From a bacterium (GTDB lineage: Bacteria > Bacillota > Bacilli > Lactobacillales > Streptococcaceae): a DNA stretch of 14,557 bases. The notes under the pieces were generated by a model. The model searched no databases, was not told the origin of the DNA, and saw nothing but the letters and a program-made list of their open reading frames with translations. This document shows, piece by piece, positions 1 through 7,900 of this stretch. The position numbers were made by a program, and so were the translations under genes. The first letter of the stretch is position 1. Each line of letters begins with the position of its first letter. The DNA lies in NCBI GenBank assembly GCA_905221375.1, contig CAJNCY010000017.1, positions 1-14,557 on the forward strand, in the 5' to 3' direction.

Positions 1-3000
1 ACAAGCGCATCAGAATCAGCATCAACAAGCGCCTCAGAATCAGCATCAACAAGTGCCTCAGAATCAGCAAGTACATCAGCTTCTGAGTCAGCATCAACAA
101 GTGCATCAGCTTCAGCAAGCACATCAGCCTCTGAGTCAGCATCAACAAGTGCGAGCCAGTCAGCAAGCACAAGCGCTTCTGAGTCAGCATCAACAAGTGC
201 GTCAGAGTCAGCAAGTACATCAGCATCTGAATCGGCATCAACAAGTGCGTCAGAGTCAGCAAGCACAAGTGCGTCAGAGTCAGCAAGTACAAGCGCTTCT
301 GAATCAGCATCAACAAGTGCGTCAGAGTCAGCAAGCACAAGCGCCTCTGAGTCAGCAAGCACAAGCGCCTCTGAGTCAGCAAGCACATCAGCTTCTGAAT
401 CAGCATCAACAAGTGCGTCAGAGTCAGCAAGCACAAGTGCGTCAGAGTCAGCAAGTACAAGCGCTTCTGAATCAGCATCAACAAGTGCAAGCCAATCAGC
501 AAGCACATCAGCGTCAGAATCAGCGTCAACAAGTGCATCAGCTTCAGCAAGCACATCAGCCTCTGAGTCAGCGTCAACAAGTGCAAGCCAATCAGCAAGC
601 ACATCGGCTTCTGAATCAGCATCAACAAGTGCCTCTGAGTCAGCAAGCACCTCAGCGTCTGAATCAGCGTCAACAAGTGCAAGCCAATCAGCAAGCACAT
701 CAGCATCTGAGTCAGCCTCAACCAGTGCGAGCCAATCAGCAAGCACAAGCGCATCAGAATCAGCGTCAACAAGTGCAAGCCAATCAGCAAGCACATCAGC
801 CTCTGAATCAGCATCAACAAGTGCCTCTGAGTCAGCAAGCACATCAGCATCTGAGTCAGCAAGCACAAGTGCGTCAGAGTCAGCAAGCACATCAGCATCT
901 GAGTCAGCAAGCACAAGTGCGTCAGAGTCAGCAAGCACAAGTGCCTCTGAGTCAGCCTCAACCAGTGCGTCAGAGTCAGCAAGTACAAGCGCTTCTGAGT
1001 CAGCAAGCACAAGTGCCTCTGAGTCAGCATCAACAAGTGCGAGCCAATCAGCAAGCACATCGGCTTCTGAGTCAGCGTCAACCAGTGCATCAGCTTCAGC
1101 AAGCACATCGGCTTCTGAATCAGCATCAACAAGCGCGTCAGAATCAGCAAGCACAAGTGCCTCTGAGTCAGCGTCAACCAGTGCATCTGAGTCAGCAAGC
1201 ACAAGCGCTTCTGAATCAGCATCAACCAGTGCGTCAGAGTCAGCAAGCACATCGGCATCTGAATCAGCATCAACAAGTGCGTCAGAATCAGCGTCAACAA
1301 GCGCTTCTGAGTCAGCGTCAACAAGCGCATCTGAGTCAGCAAGCACAAGCGCTTCTGAATCAGCATCAACAAGTGCTTCTGAGTCAGCATCAACAAGTGC
1401 ATCAGCCTCAGCAAGTACATCAGCATCTGAGTCAGCCTCAACAAGTGCATCAGAATCAGCAAGCACATCAGCTTCTGAATCGGCTTCAACAAGCGCATCT
1501 GAGTCAGCAAGTACAAGCGCTTCTGAGTCAGCAAGCACAAGTGCCTCTGAGTCAGCATCAACAAGTGCGAGCCAATCAGCAAGCACATCGGCTTCTGAGT
1601 CAGCGTCAACCAGTGCATCAGCTTCAGCAAGCACATCGGCTTCTGAATCAGCATCAACAAGCGCGTCAGAATCAGCAAGCACAAGTGCCTCTGAGTCAGC
1701 GTCAACCAGTGCATCTGAGTCAGCAAGCACAAGCGCTTCTGAATCAGCATCAACCAGTGCGTCAGAGTCAGCAAGCACATCGGCATCTGAATCAGCATCA
1801 ACAAGTGCGTCAGAATCAGCGTCAACAAGCGCTTCTGAGTCAGCGTCAACAAGCGCATCTGAGTCAGCAAGCACAAGCGCTTCTGAATCAGCATCAACAA
1901 GTGCTTCTGAGTCAGCATCAACAAGTGCATCAGCCTCAGCAAGTACATCAGCATCTGAGTCAGCCTCAACAAGTGCATCAGAATCAGCAAGCACATCAGC
2001 TTCTGAATCGGCTTCAACAAGCGCATCTGAGTCAGCATCAACAAGTGCATCAGAATCAGCAAGCACAAGCGCATCTGAGTCAGCGTCAACAAGTGCGTCA
2101 GAGTCAGCAAGCACAAGCGCTTCTGAATCGGCATCAACAAGCGCATCAGAATCAGCGTCAACAAGTGCATCAGCTTCAGCAAGCACAAGCGCATCTGAGT
2201 CAGCATCAACAAGTGCGAGCCAATCAGCAAGCACATCAGCGTCAGAGTCAGCATCAACAAGTGCCTCTGAGTCAGCAAGCACCTCAGCGTCTGAATCAGC
2301 GTCAACAAGTGCAAGCCAATCAGCAAGCACATCAGCATCTGAGTCAGCATCAACAAGTGCGAGCCAATCAGCAAGCACATCAGCCTCTGAATCAGCATCA
2401 ACAAGTGCCTCTGAGTCAGCAAGCACAAGCGCATCAGAATCAGCGTCAACAAGTGCATCTGAGTCAGCAAGTACATCGGCTTCTGAATCAGCGTCAACAA
2501 GTGCATCTGAGTCAGCAAGCACATCAGCATCTGAGTCAGCAAGCACATCAGCATCTGAGTCAGCCTCAACAAGTGCATCAGAATCAGCAAGCACATCGGC
2601 ATCAGAATCAGCAAGCACATCGGCATCAGAATCAGCAAGCACATCAGCATCAGAATCAGCCTCAACAAGTGCATCAGAATCAGCAAGCACATCGGCATCA
2701 GAATCAGCAAGCACATCAGCATCAGAATCAGCCTCAACAAGTGCATCAGAATCAGCAAGCACATCGGCATCAGAATCAGCAAGCACATCGGCATCAGAAT
2801 CAGCAAGCACATCAGCATCAGAATCAGCAAGCACAAGCGCTTCAGAATCAGCGTCAACAAGCGCATCTGAGTCAGCAAGTACATCGGCATCTGAATCAGC
2901 GTCCACAAGTGCAAGCCAATCAGCAAGCACATCAGCATCAGAATCAGCCTCAACAAGTGCCTCAGAATCAGCAAGTATGTCAGATCCGGATAGTACTGAT

Positions 3001-3339
3001 AAACCGAACTTTAGTTTGAGTGACAGTATTTCGCAATCAATGAGTCTAAGCATGTCAGTCTCAACGTCAGTGTCTATGTCGACTTCGACAAGTACGTCAC
3101 TTTCAGGTGTAGCTTCTGAGAGTGCTTCAACGTCAATCTCGCTTGTAGGATCAAATGTTGATCATTCGACTTCACACGTAGTAAACGGTACGGGATCGAC
3201 AGCTAAGTCAAGACAGCAACTGCCAAATACAGGTACAGAAGTTTCCAAATCATCTGTACTTCTAGGTGCTTTGACTGCTGTAACAGGTCTAGGTCTGATT
3301 GCGAAACGTCGCAAACGTGATGATGAAGAAGAAATGTAA
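1..3339 (+). CDS. Serine-rich repeat, LPXTG-anchored surface adhesin, 3' part
   Basis: This is the C-terminal 1112 residues of a cell-wall-anchored serine-rich repeat protein; the 5' end lies outside the window. The reading frame starts at base 1 and stays open to the TAA at 3337-3339. Residues 1-992 are a near-continuous S-A-S-E-S-A-S-T type repeat, the stalk that in this family is heavily O-glycosylated. Residues 993 to about 1055 are still Ser-rich but irregular ([17 protein letters not shown]). The end holds LPNTG (3220-3234), a hydrophobic segment and the tail [11 protein letters not shown]. By family knowledge, sortase A would cleave LPNT|G and link the protein to peptidoglycan, and export would use the accessory Sec system if the unseen N-terminus carries the usual signal. 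It is followed by its own terminator, so it is not an operon with the next gene. The binding region is not visible, so ligand and gene name cannot be given. A 988-residue Gln/His-rich ORF in frame +2 is a shadow. Confidence 0.95.
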   Translation, partial: TSASESASTSASESASTSASESASTSASESASTSASASASTSASESASTSASQSASTSASESASTSASESASTSASESASTSASESASTSASESASTSASESASTSASESASTSASESASTSASESASTSASESASTSASESASTSASESASTSASESASTSASQSASTSASESASTSASASASTSASESASTSASQSASTSASESASTSASESASTSASESASTSASQSASTSASESASTSASQSASTSASESASTSASQSASTSASESASTSASESASTSASESASTSASESASTSASESASTSASESASTSASESASTSASESASTSASESASTSASESASTSASQSASTSASESASTSASASASTSASESASTSASESASTSASESASTSASESASTSASESASTSASESASTSASESASTSASESASTSASESASTSASESASTSASESASTSASESASTSASASASTSASESASTSASESASTSASESASTSASESASTSASESASTSASESASTSASQSASTSASESASTSASASASTSASESASTSASESASTSASESASTSASESASTSASESASTSASESASTSASESASTSASESASTSASESASTSASESASTSASESASTSASESASTSASASASTSASESASTSASESASTSASESASTSASESASTSASESASTSASESASTSASESASTSASESASTSASESASTSASASASTSASESASTSASQSASTSASESASTSASESASTSASESASTSASQSASTSASESASTSASQSASTSASESASTSASESASTSASESASTSASESASTSASESASTSASESASTSASESASTSASESASTSASESASTSASESASTSASESASTSASESASTSASESASTSASESASTSASESASTSASESASTSASESASTSASESASTSASESASTSASESASTSASESASTSASESASTSASQSASTSASESASTSASESASMSDPDSTDKPNFSLSDSISQSMSLSMSVSTSVSMSTSTSTSLSGVASESASTSISLVGSNVDHSTSHVVNGTGSTAKSRQQLPNTGTEVSKSSVLLGALTAVTGLGLIAKRRKRDDEEEM
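973..2028 (+). repeat. Perfect 528-bp tandem duplication within the SRR
   Basis: Bases 973-1500 and 1501-2028 are identical when compared line by line. The junction is in frame (176 codons, 22 repeat units). Identity extends 9 bases further right (1501-1509 with 2029-2037) and stops directly on the left (972 A against 1500 T). The diverged units inside each copy, including rare ACC Thr codons and TCA-GCT-TCA variants, match exactly. This is therefore one block duplicated recently, and the periodicity of the array alone does not explain it. An assembly duplication is the other explanation. Confidence 0.95.
2572..2835 (+). repeat. Homogenised 11 x 24 bp block near the end of the SRR
   Basis: Eleven consecutive 24-base units encode only the Glu form of the octapeptide. 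Each contains TCAGAATCAGC, with little variation beyond TCA/TCG and AGC/TCA swaps. They group into higher-order runs of 96, 72 and 96 bases (2572-2667, 2668-2739, 2740-2835). The first two runs each end with a CCTCAACA unit. The pattern fits recent slippage or unequal crossing-over. It is much more uniform than the mixed units upstream. Confidence 0.85.
3220..3339 (+). other. LPNTG cell-wall sorting signal of the upstream adhesin
   Basis: LPNTG is encoded at 3220-3234. It is followed by a short linker, a hydrophobic stretch rich in Leu, Gly, Ala and Val ([18 protein letters not shown]) and the charged tail [11 protein letters not shown] ending at the stop codon. The order motif, membrane segment, basic residues is the standard sortase A substrate signal. 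It shows that the polypeptide is finished here and is not truncated at the 3' end. Confidence 0.97.
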
Positions 3340-3413
3340 ACAATCTTTCTGGAGCAGATTTATCTGTGAATAGATGATTGAAAAGTGGATGGAGCAGAAG
3401 TTTCAACCATAAG

Positions 3414-3476
3414 AAAAAGTGAACAAAACTAGTTTTCTGTAAATCAGAATTCGGTTTTGTTCACTTTTTTATTTTG
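3414..3476 (+). terminator. Rho-independent terminator after the upstream adhesin
   Basis: A perfect 16-bp inverted repeat (AAAAAGTGAACAAAAC at 3414-3429 with its complement at 3454-3469) encloses a 24-base loop. The loop can form a further 5-bp helix, TTCTG at 3435-3439 with CAGAA at 3445-3449. A T-rich run follows from 3465. The stem begins with an A-run, so the structure could also act on the other strand. It lies 75 bases past the stop codon and separates the two adhesin genes transcriptionally. Confidence 0.92.
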
Positions 3477-3955
3477 TTGTAGAATGAAATTAGAATAGTA
3501 CACCCAGCTGACCACTATACTAATTTAAAATAGCCTCATTTTTGTGACTAGCATCCTATTCAAGAAGCTTCCTGGTGGAACTATATGTTGAAGTTGGACA
3601 ACTTTTGTTATTCGCTTGTTCCCAATATATAAAGAAAATGTATGCGATTTTGGAACTTGTAATAGATTGAAATTGAAAGACTAGGCTGCAGCATCTAAAA
3701 CATTTCTATTAATGGAGTAATTAGAAGATTAAATCAAAAGATGAATAAGAGATGCTAAATTGTTGAATCGAGTTTATGTTCTGTCAGTATAGGAAATCCT
3801 AAAAGATCAACAATAGAAAATAAATACCTTATCTTTACTTTAAAAATAGGCTAAGGAGTTTTTTGCAGGTTATGGATAGCTTATTTATACACTCAACAAA
3901 AATTAAAAAGTAGATAGAGGTTGTAGCTAAAGAGGTTGGTCAAAAACTGGATTTC
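3477..3955. other. Intergenic DNA, no gene recognised
   Basis: This stretch is AT-rich and has stops in all frames. The only start with a plausible ribosome site is AAGGAG at 3853-3858 before ATG at 3872, and it gives just 13 codons ending in TAG. The region may hold decayed repeat or insertion-sequence debris, since mitis-group intergenic regions often do. No transposase motif or terminal repeat could be recognised. Confidence 0.6.
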
Positions 3956-4105
3956 ATACTCAATGAAAATCAAAGAGAAAACTAGGAAGCTAGCGGCAGG
4001 CTTTACTTGAGTACGGCAAAGCCAACCTGACCTTGTTTGAAGAGATTCTAGAAGAGTTTGATAAATAGAGATAAATATAGTTTGCTGAAACCAGAATAGT
4101 ACACC
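3492..4105 (+). repeat. Separated 13-base direct repeat (AGAATAGTACACC)
   Basis: AGAATAGTACACC occurs at 3492-3504 and again at 4093-4105, 601 bases apart. After it the sequences are only loosely alike (CAGCTGACC and ATAACTGAT). The two copies bracket the anonymous DNA and the BOX-like element. They could be the remains of a duplicated target or of a dispersed repeat end. The copies are exact; the origin is a guess. Confidence 0.5.
3956..4059. repeat. Degenerate BOX-type element (boxA and boxC, no boxB)
   Basis: The left part reads ATACTCAATGAAAATCAAAG, followed by AACTAGGAAGCTAGCGGCAGG. The right part reads TACGGCAAAGCCAACCTGAC, followed by a TTTGAAGAGATTCTAGAAGAG end. From memory these match the two conserved ends of the pneumococcal BOX element, including the region targeted by the classical BOX-PCR primer. 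The usual central boxB seems to be missing, and several positions differ from the consensus. The outer ends are partly complementary, so a long-range stem is possible. BOX elements are known from S. pneumoniae and close relatives, which supports the host assignment. Confidence 0.75.
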
Positions 4106-4408
4106 ATAACTGATAAAACGTTTCTATAAATTAATTTGATTTGTTCTTATCTTATTTTAATCTACTATATATTAGCGATAAAGATATCATACGAACGAAA
4201 TATTCTATAAATAATTATCAAATGAAACCGCTATATTATTCATTTAAAAGATGTCCAAAAATGCTTATACAAAAATACAACATAATCAATATAATATCAA
4301 AATTAAACCAAAACAAATTAGTTATAAATTAAACTATTTTATAAAACGATGGAGGAATCGGTTTCAGAAAGTCTGTAACAAAAATTTAATATTTCGCAAT
4401 TTAGAAAC
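4060..4408. other. AT-rich intergenic DNA, no gene recognised
   Basis: The longest frame is a 63-codon ORF from a TTG at 4141. It is rich in Ile, Asn, Lys and Tyr, as expected of random translation of AT-rich DNA, and it has no ribosome site or recognisable motif. The stretch may serve as upstream regulatory DNA for the second adhesin, but no clear operator was seen here. Confidence 0.55.
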
Positions 4409-4455
4409 ATAAAAACGCTTAAAATTTGAACATTATCCCCACGAAAACGCTTGGA
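4409..4455 (+). promoter_or_regulatory. Two cre-like boxes upstream of the large adhesin
   Basis: ATAAAAACGCTTAAA (4409-4423) matches the catabolite responsive element pattern WTGAAARCGYTTWCW at 13 of 15 positions. ACGAAAACGCTTGGA (4441-4455) matches at 12 of 15. Both share AAAACGCTT. Their centres are 32 bases apart, about three helical turns, on the same face of the helix. They lie about 100-145 bases before the likely -35. CcpA control is an inference; the sites are imperfect at conserved edge positions. Confidence 0.35.
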
Positions 4456-4486
4456 ATAATCATTTCACTGATATTTATAAAAAGTG

Positions 4487-4530
4487 GCATCGTTTGCATA
4501 TAATATACATGTAAAATGCTTTTTTTTTTT
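4487..4530 (+). terminator. Weak hairpin followed by T11 tract
   Basis: GCAT (4487-4490) can pair with ATGC (4516-4519). After a CG bulge, TTTGCAT (4493-4499) can pair with ATGTAAA (4509-4515) with one G-U pair. Eleven T follow directly (4520-4530). The shape is that of an intrinsic terminator, but the stem is AU-rich. It sits about 24 bases ahead of the likely -35 of the next gene. It could stop readthrough, act as an upstream AT-rich promoter element, or be a length-variable tract. Confidence 0.4.
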
Positions 4531-4553
4531 AGGTAAAAATGTTTTGAAACTTA

Positions 4554-4582
4554 TTGAATTACTTGCATCTAAAGTGTATAAT
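4554..4582 (+). promoter_or_regulatory. Sigma-A type promoter for the large adhesin
   Basis: TTGAAT (4554-4559) and TATAAT (4577-4582) are separated by exactly 17 bases. The -10 is a perfect consensus and the -35 matches 4 of 6. Transcription would start near 4589, giving a leader of about 50 bases before the ATG. No riboswitch-like structure was seen in that leader. Confidence 0.75.
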
Positions 4583-4620
4583 ATAGATTGGTATTTTATT
4601 GCTAAATACACATAAATATA

Positions 4621-4631
4621 GAAGGAAAGGA
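4621..4631 (+). promoter_or_regulatory. Ribosome binding site of the large adhesin
   Basis: GAAGGAAAGGA is purine-rich and has two partial Shine-Dalgarno cores (AAGG, AAAGGA). The second ends 9 bases before ATG at 4641. This supports that start codon over any other. Confidence 0.8.
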
Positions 4632-4640
4632 ATCTAAAAA

Positions 4641-4916
4641 ATGTTTTTTAGACGCCAAGAAGGTGAATTTAGGGAGACGGATCGTGTGACCCGTTTCAAG
4701 TTGATCAAGTCGGGTAAGCATTGGTTGCGTGCCTCGACCTCTCAATTTGGTCTCTTTAAAGTCTTGCGTGGTGGTGTAGATGCTGCTCAGGTAACAACTG
4801 AAATGATCGAAGAGCAATCAGCAAATACACTGACTGGATTGGATATCCTGAAAGGGATAGCCGCAGCAGGGACGGTACTTGGAGGAGCAGTTGCAACACA
4901 AACAACTGTTTATGCC
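4641..4916 (+). other. KxYKxGKxW-type signal peptide
   Basis: The first 92 residues form the extended signal of SRR glycoproteins. A long charged N-region contains [13 protein letters not shown] (residues 19-31), the form of the KxYKxGKxW motif seen in Fap1 and GspB-like proteins. A Gly/Ala-rich hydrophobic core follows ([16 protein letters not shown], about 70-85). Cleavage is likely after VYA, before NDA, at residue 92. In the family this signal, with the following segment, directs export through SecA2/SecY2. Confidence 0.93.
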
Positions 4917-7900
4917 AATGACGCTCTAGAAAAGACAGTAGAGTCAAATCAAACACTTGCGAATACAGACACAGTAACTTTGGGAACAGTAAAAGATCAG
5001 GAGGGGGCTCAAGCAGACAGCTTATCAGTTTCTGTCAGCCAAAGCCAATCCATGTCTGAGGAAGCTTCCAAGAATGCAAGTAAGCATCTTTCAGAAAGTG
5101 AAAGCCAATCAGTAAGTACTTCAACAAGTGCTTCTGTATCAGCAAGTACATCTGCTTCTGAAAGTGCAAGTACAAGTGCATCTGAGTCAGCCTCAACAAG
5201 TGCATCTCAATCACAAACTGGAGCAACTTCTGAACTTGCAAAACCAGTAGTATCAGAAACAGCTTCAAACAAAGAGACATCTGTTCGTAAGGAAGATGCA
5301 GCTAATGCGACAGCTGACGCAGCTCTTTCAAAAGTTATCACTGAAAGCCTCGCATCTCTACAAGCAGTTGAAACTCGTTTGAGCCAAATCACATCAACGA
5401 CTTCAAGTTTGGTGGATACAACGACAACAGCTGCCGTAGCGACTACCGTATCTGCTGAGAGCAACAAGAAAGCTCAAGAAGACCGCAAACGTCTTTCTAA
5501 AATCTCAGCTACTATGGGAGAATACCTAGCTAAGTCTATCGGTCTGCCAAATACAGAAGCAGCGGTTGCTAAGGTGAATGCTGCTGTAACAGCTATCGAA
5601 GAAGCATTGAAAACTCCAAATGCTGACTTGACAGATGTTATCAAGCAAGCTACATCTGCGCAAAACTCAATCGTCAACGCTGTCCTTCGTGCTAACAACG
5701 GTAAACGTGATTTGCTTAATGGTAAAGCGATTAAACCAGGGACACAGTTCCGTGTTCGTAATACACAAACTGGCTGGGGAGGAATCGGTGAAGAAACTCA
5801 AAATCTAGCCAACGGCGAAACAATCAAGTATTTGACATCAGGTGAAAACACGGATGCTAAACACCGTGTTGAAACTTCTGTTGATCTGAAAGCAGAACCT
5901 GTATATGCAGCCAACGGTAAGATTACAAAGATTATCTGGACCCTCATGTCTAACCCTCGTCAGACCATGAACCAGACCAACGTTCGTCACTGGATCCAAA
6001 TCCCTAGTCAGGTCAATATGCCGACGACCATCGTTGATGCATCATATATTGATACAGCTACAGGTTCACCTAAAAAGGATATGACAGGACTTCCTAACTC
6101 TACTACGCCATCTGATAACATGATGCCGGCAGAGTACAATAGTATGAGACGTGACTCGATGGAAGTTCGTGCTAAAGACAACTACAAGCGTGTCGATAGT
6201 GGCTTCTTGTCATTGAACAGCCAAGATGAGCAGTATAACCTCTTGAAAGCTCAGTCATATCACAATACAGGGAACTCTGACAAATGGCGTAAGGCGACTT
6301 GGGAAAACAATATCAAGCCAGCTATTCTTTGGACCAATGAGGAACGTGTTCTTTGGAATAACATCAACGTTGGTGACCGTGGACGTGTTGCGGTAACCCG
6401 TTTTGAAACAACAGTTCCAGATAACGTAACCAATGGTGACCTCAAGAACATGAAGGTTATGTATGGTGAAGGAACTCACAATACAACTTGGGCAGGGATT
6501 GGTATCCATACCAACCCATTGGGGTTAGATAATGTTAAAGCCTATCCTTTTGTAGCTCGCGATAGCGGAACTTATATCGTAAATCAGGTTGAAGCTCCAT
6601 ATGATACATCTGCCTTTAACAATGCTGGATTGAAATGGTGGTATTCAAACGGAGATACAAAACAAGCCTATACAGACCCTAACCAATACTTGGTTCATCC
6701 AGGAACTCAAGACTATAGTGGTACTAAAGGACCTGCTGGCACAACGATTGAATATCGTACAAAAGGTACCAATACCAAAGTAGAGGCTAACCAAGTCGGT
6801 CGTACGCCAGGGGTATTTGAATACAATATTCATAGACAATTCCCAGATAGTAAGGGTGCAGATACACCAGTTAAGTTTGTTGTAAAACCAAAAACTCCAG
6901 AAATTACAACAATTCTACAAGATAACGTTTCATCTCAAACCATCACGGTAGAGAATGCAGCTCCAAACAAAAAAGTCGTTCTTTATAAGAACGGATCTGA
7001 GTTTGCTACAGCGACTGCCAATGCGCAAGGTGTTGCTACCTTTAGCAATGTCCAAATGGTAAACCAAGATAGCTTTAACGCTAAGGTGAAAATTGAAAAC
7101 CAGGCTTCTTATCGTGATACTGATGGAAGAGATAAAAACTATGTTGAGTCTGCCTTCAGTAACACTGTGAGATCTCGTTTCACAGATACAGAAAAGCCAC
7201 AGATTACGAAAATCGTAGCCAATAAGGGTGCTAAGGTAGATGATGCAAATCCTCGTAAGATTCTCGTTTATCGTGAAGAAGAGATTGATGTCGATATCAA
7301 GTTGACAGATAACACTAACCGACTAGATAAGATCAAAGTTCGTGACAATGACGGGAATGCAACAGCTCCTAGTGGCAAATTTGAGACAAATGATATTGTT
7401 GACAATTCAAAACAAACAGTGATGAATTTCACAACAAATCAAAACAGACTTGGTCAAGAAAATAATGCAACAGCTACACAACCAAGTGTTGTGAAATTGA
7501 CCGGTCATGTCGGAAAAGCCTATACAGGTAATTCAGGTTCATGGACTCGTTATGTAGCAGGTTATGACCACGTTGGTTTGACAAATGATGATGGCACGAA
7601 AAATGATAGCAATGCTGCCAAAATCATAGTTGAATACCGTGCGCAAGCGGAGAAGTACGCACCAACAGCTGCTACTCAAAACGTAGATATTAAAGCAGAT
7701 GGTCGTGTTCGTTTTGATAATCCTGAAACTTATATCACCAACCGTTCAAGTCTCCCAACTAACGGAACAACAGCTGGGACTAAGACAACCTATGCTTGGG
7801 CTGATGCAGAACCAACAAACTGGACAGCAGGTCAACATACACGTGATATTATAGTTACTTACCCAGATGGTTCAACAGATAGAGTTACAGTACCGTTTAA

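Larger units (their letters stand above)
1..2976 (+). repeat. SRR stalk of the upstream adhesin, about 124 x 24 bp
   Basis: This is a tandem array with a 24-base, eight-codon period (Ser-Ala-Ser-Glu-Ser-Ala-Ser-Thr). The common variants replace Glu with Gln (AGC CAA TCA) or Ala (TCA GCT TCA). Codon choice depends on position. Ser after Glu is always TCA where I looked, Ser after Thr is AGC, AGT, TCA or TCG, and Thr is nearly always ACA. This suggests growth by DNA duplication with limited drift. The array is more GC-rich than the intergenic DNA and lacks stop codons in more than one frame. The left end is cut by the window, so the total copy number is unknown. Confidence 0.95.

Noticed and set aside
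1..2976. CRISPR array or minisatellite-type non-coding repeat
   Set aside because: The repeats are contiguous without unique spacers, keep a 24-base coding period and encode a recognised SRR stalk.
53..3019. 988-codon Gln/His-rich ORF in frame +2
   Set aside because: It overlaps the genuine SRR frame, which continues into the LPNTG anchor. It has only a GTG start inside the repeat with no ribosome site, and it exists because the repeat lacks stops.
3872..3913. Possible small peptide gene after AAGGAG at 3853-3858
   Set aside because: It has only 13 codons (MDSLFIHSTKIKK) with wide spacing to the ribosome site, no recognisable family and no clear promoter.
4141..4332. 63-codon ORF in the intergenic region
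   Set aside because: It has a TTG start, no ribosome site, and an Ile/Asn/Lys/Tyr-rich composition expected from AT-rich non-coding DNA.
4499..4504. Second TATAAT as an alternative -10
   Set aside because: No acceptable -35 lies 16-18 bases upstream, and transcripts from it would meet the hairpin and T11 tract. The 4554-4582 promoter is much better.
6255..6509. Minus-strand ORFs inside the adhesin head (also near 5207-5698, 8474-8659, 9999-10966, 12104-12824)
   Set aside because: They are short, overlap the long uninterrupted plus-strand frame, and show no ribosome sites or recognisable protein motifs.
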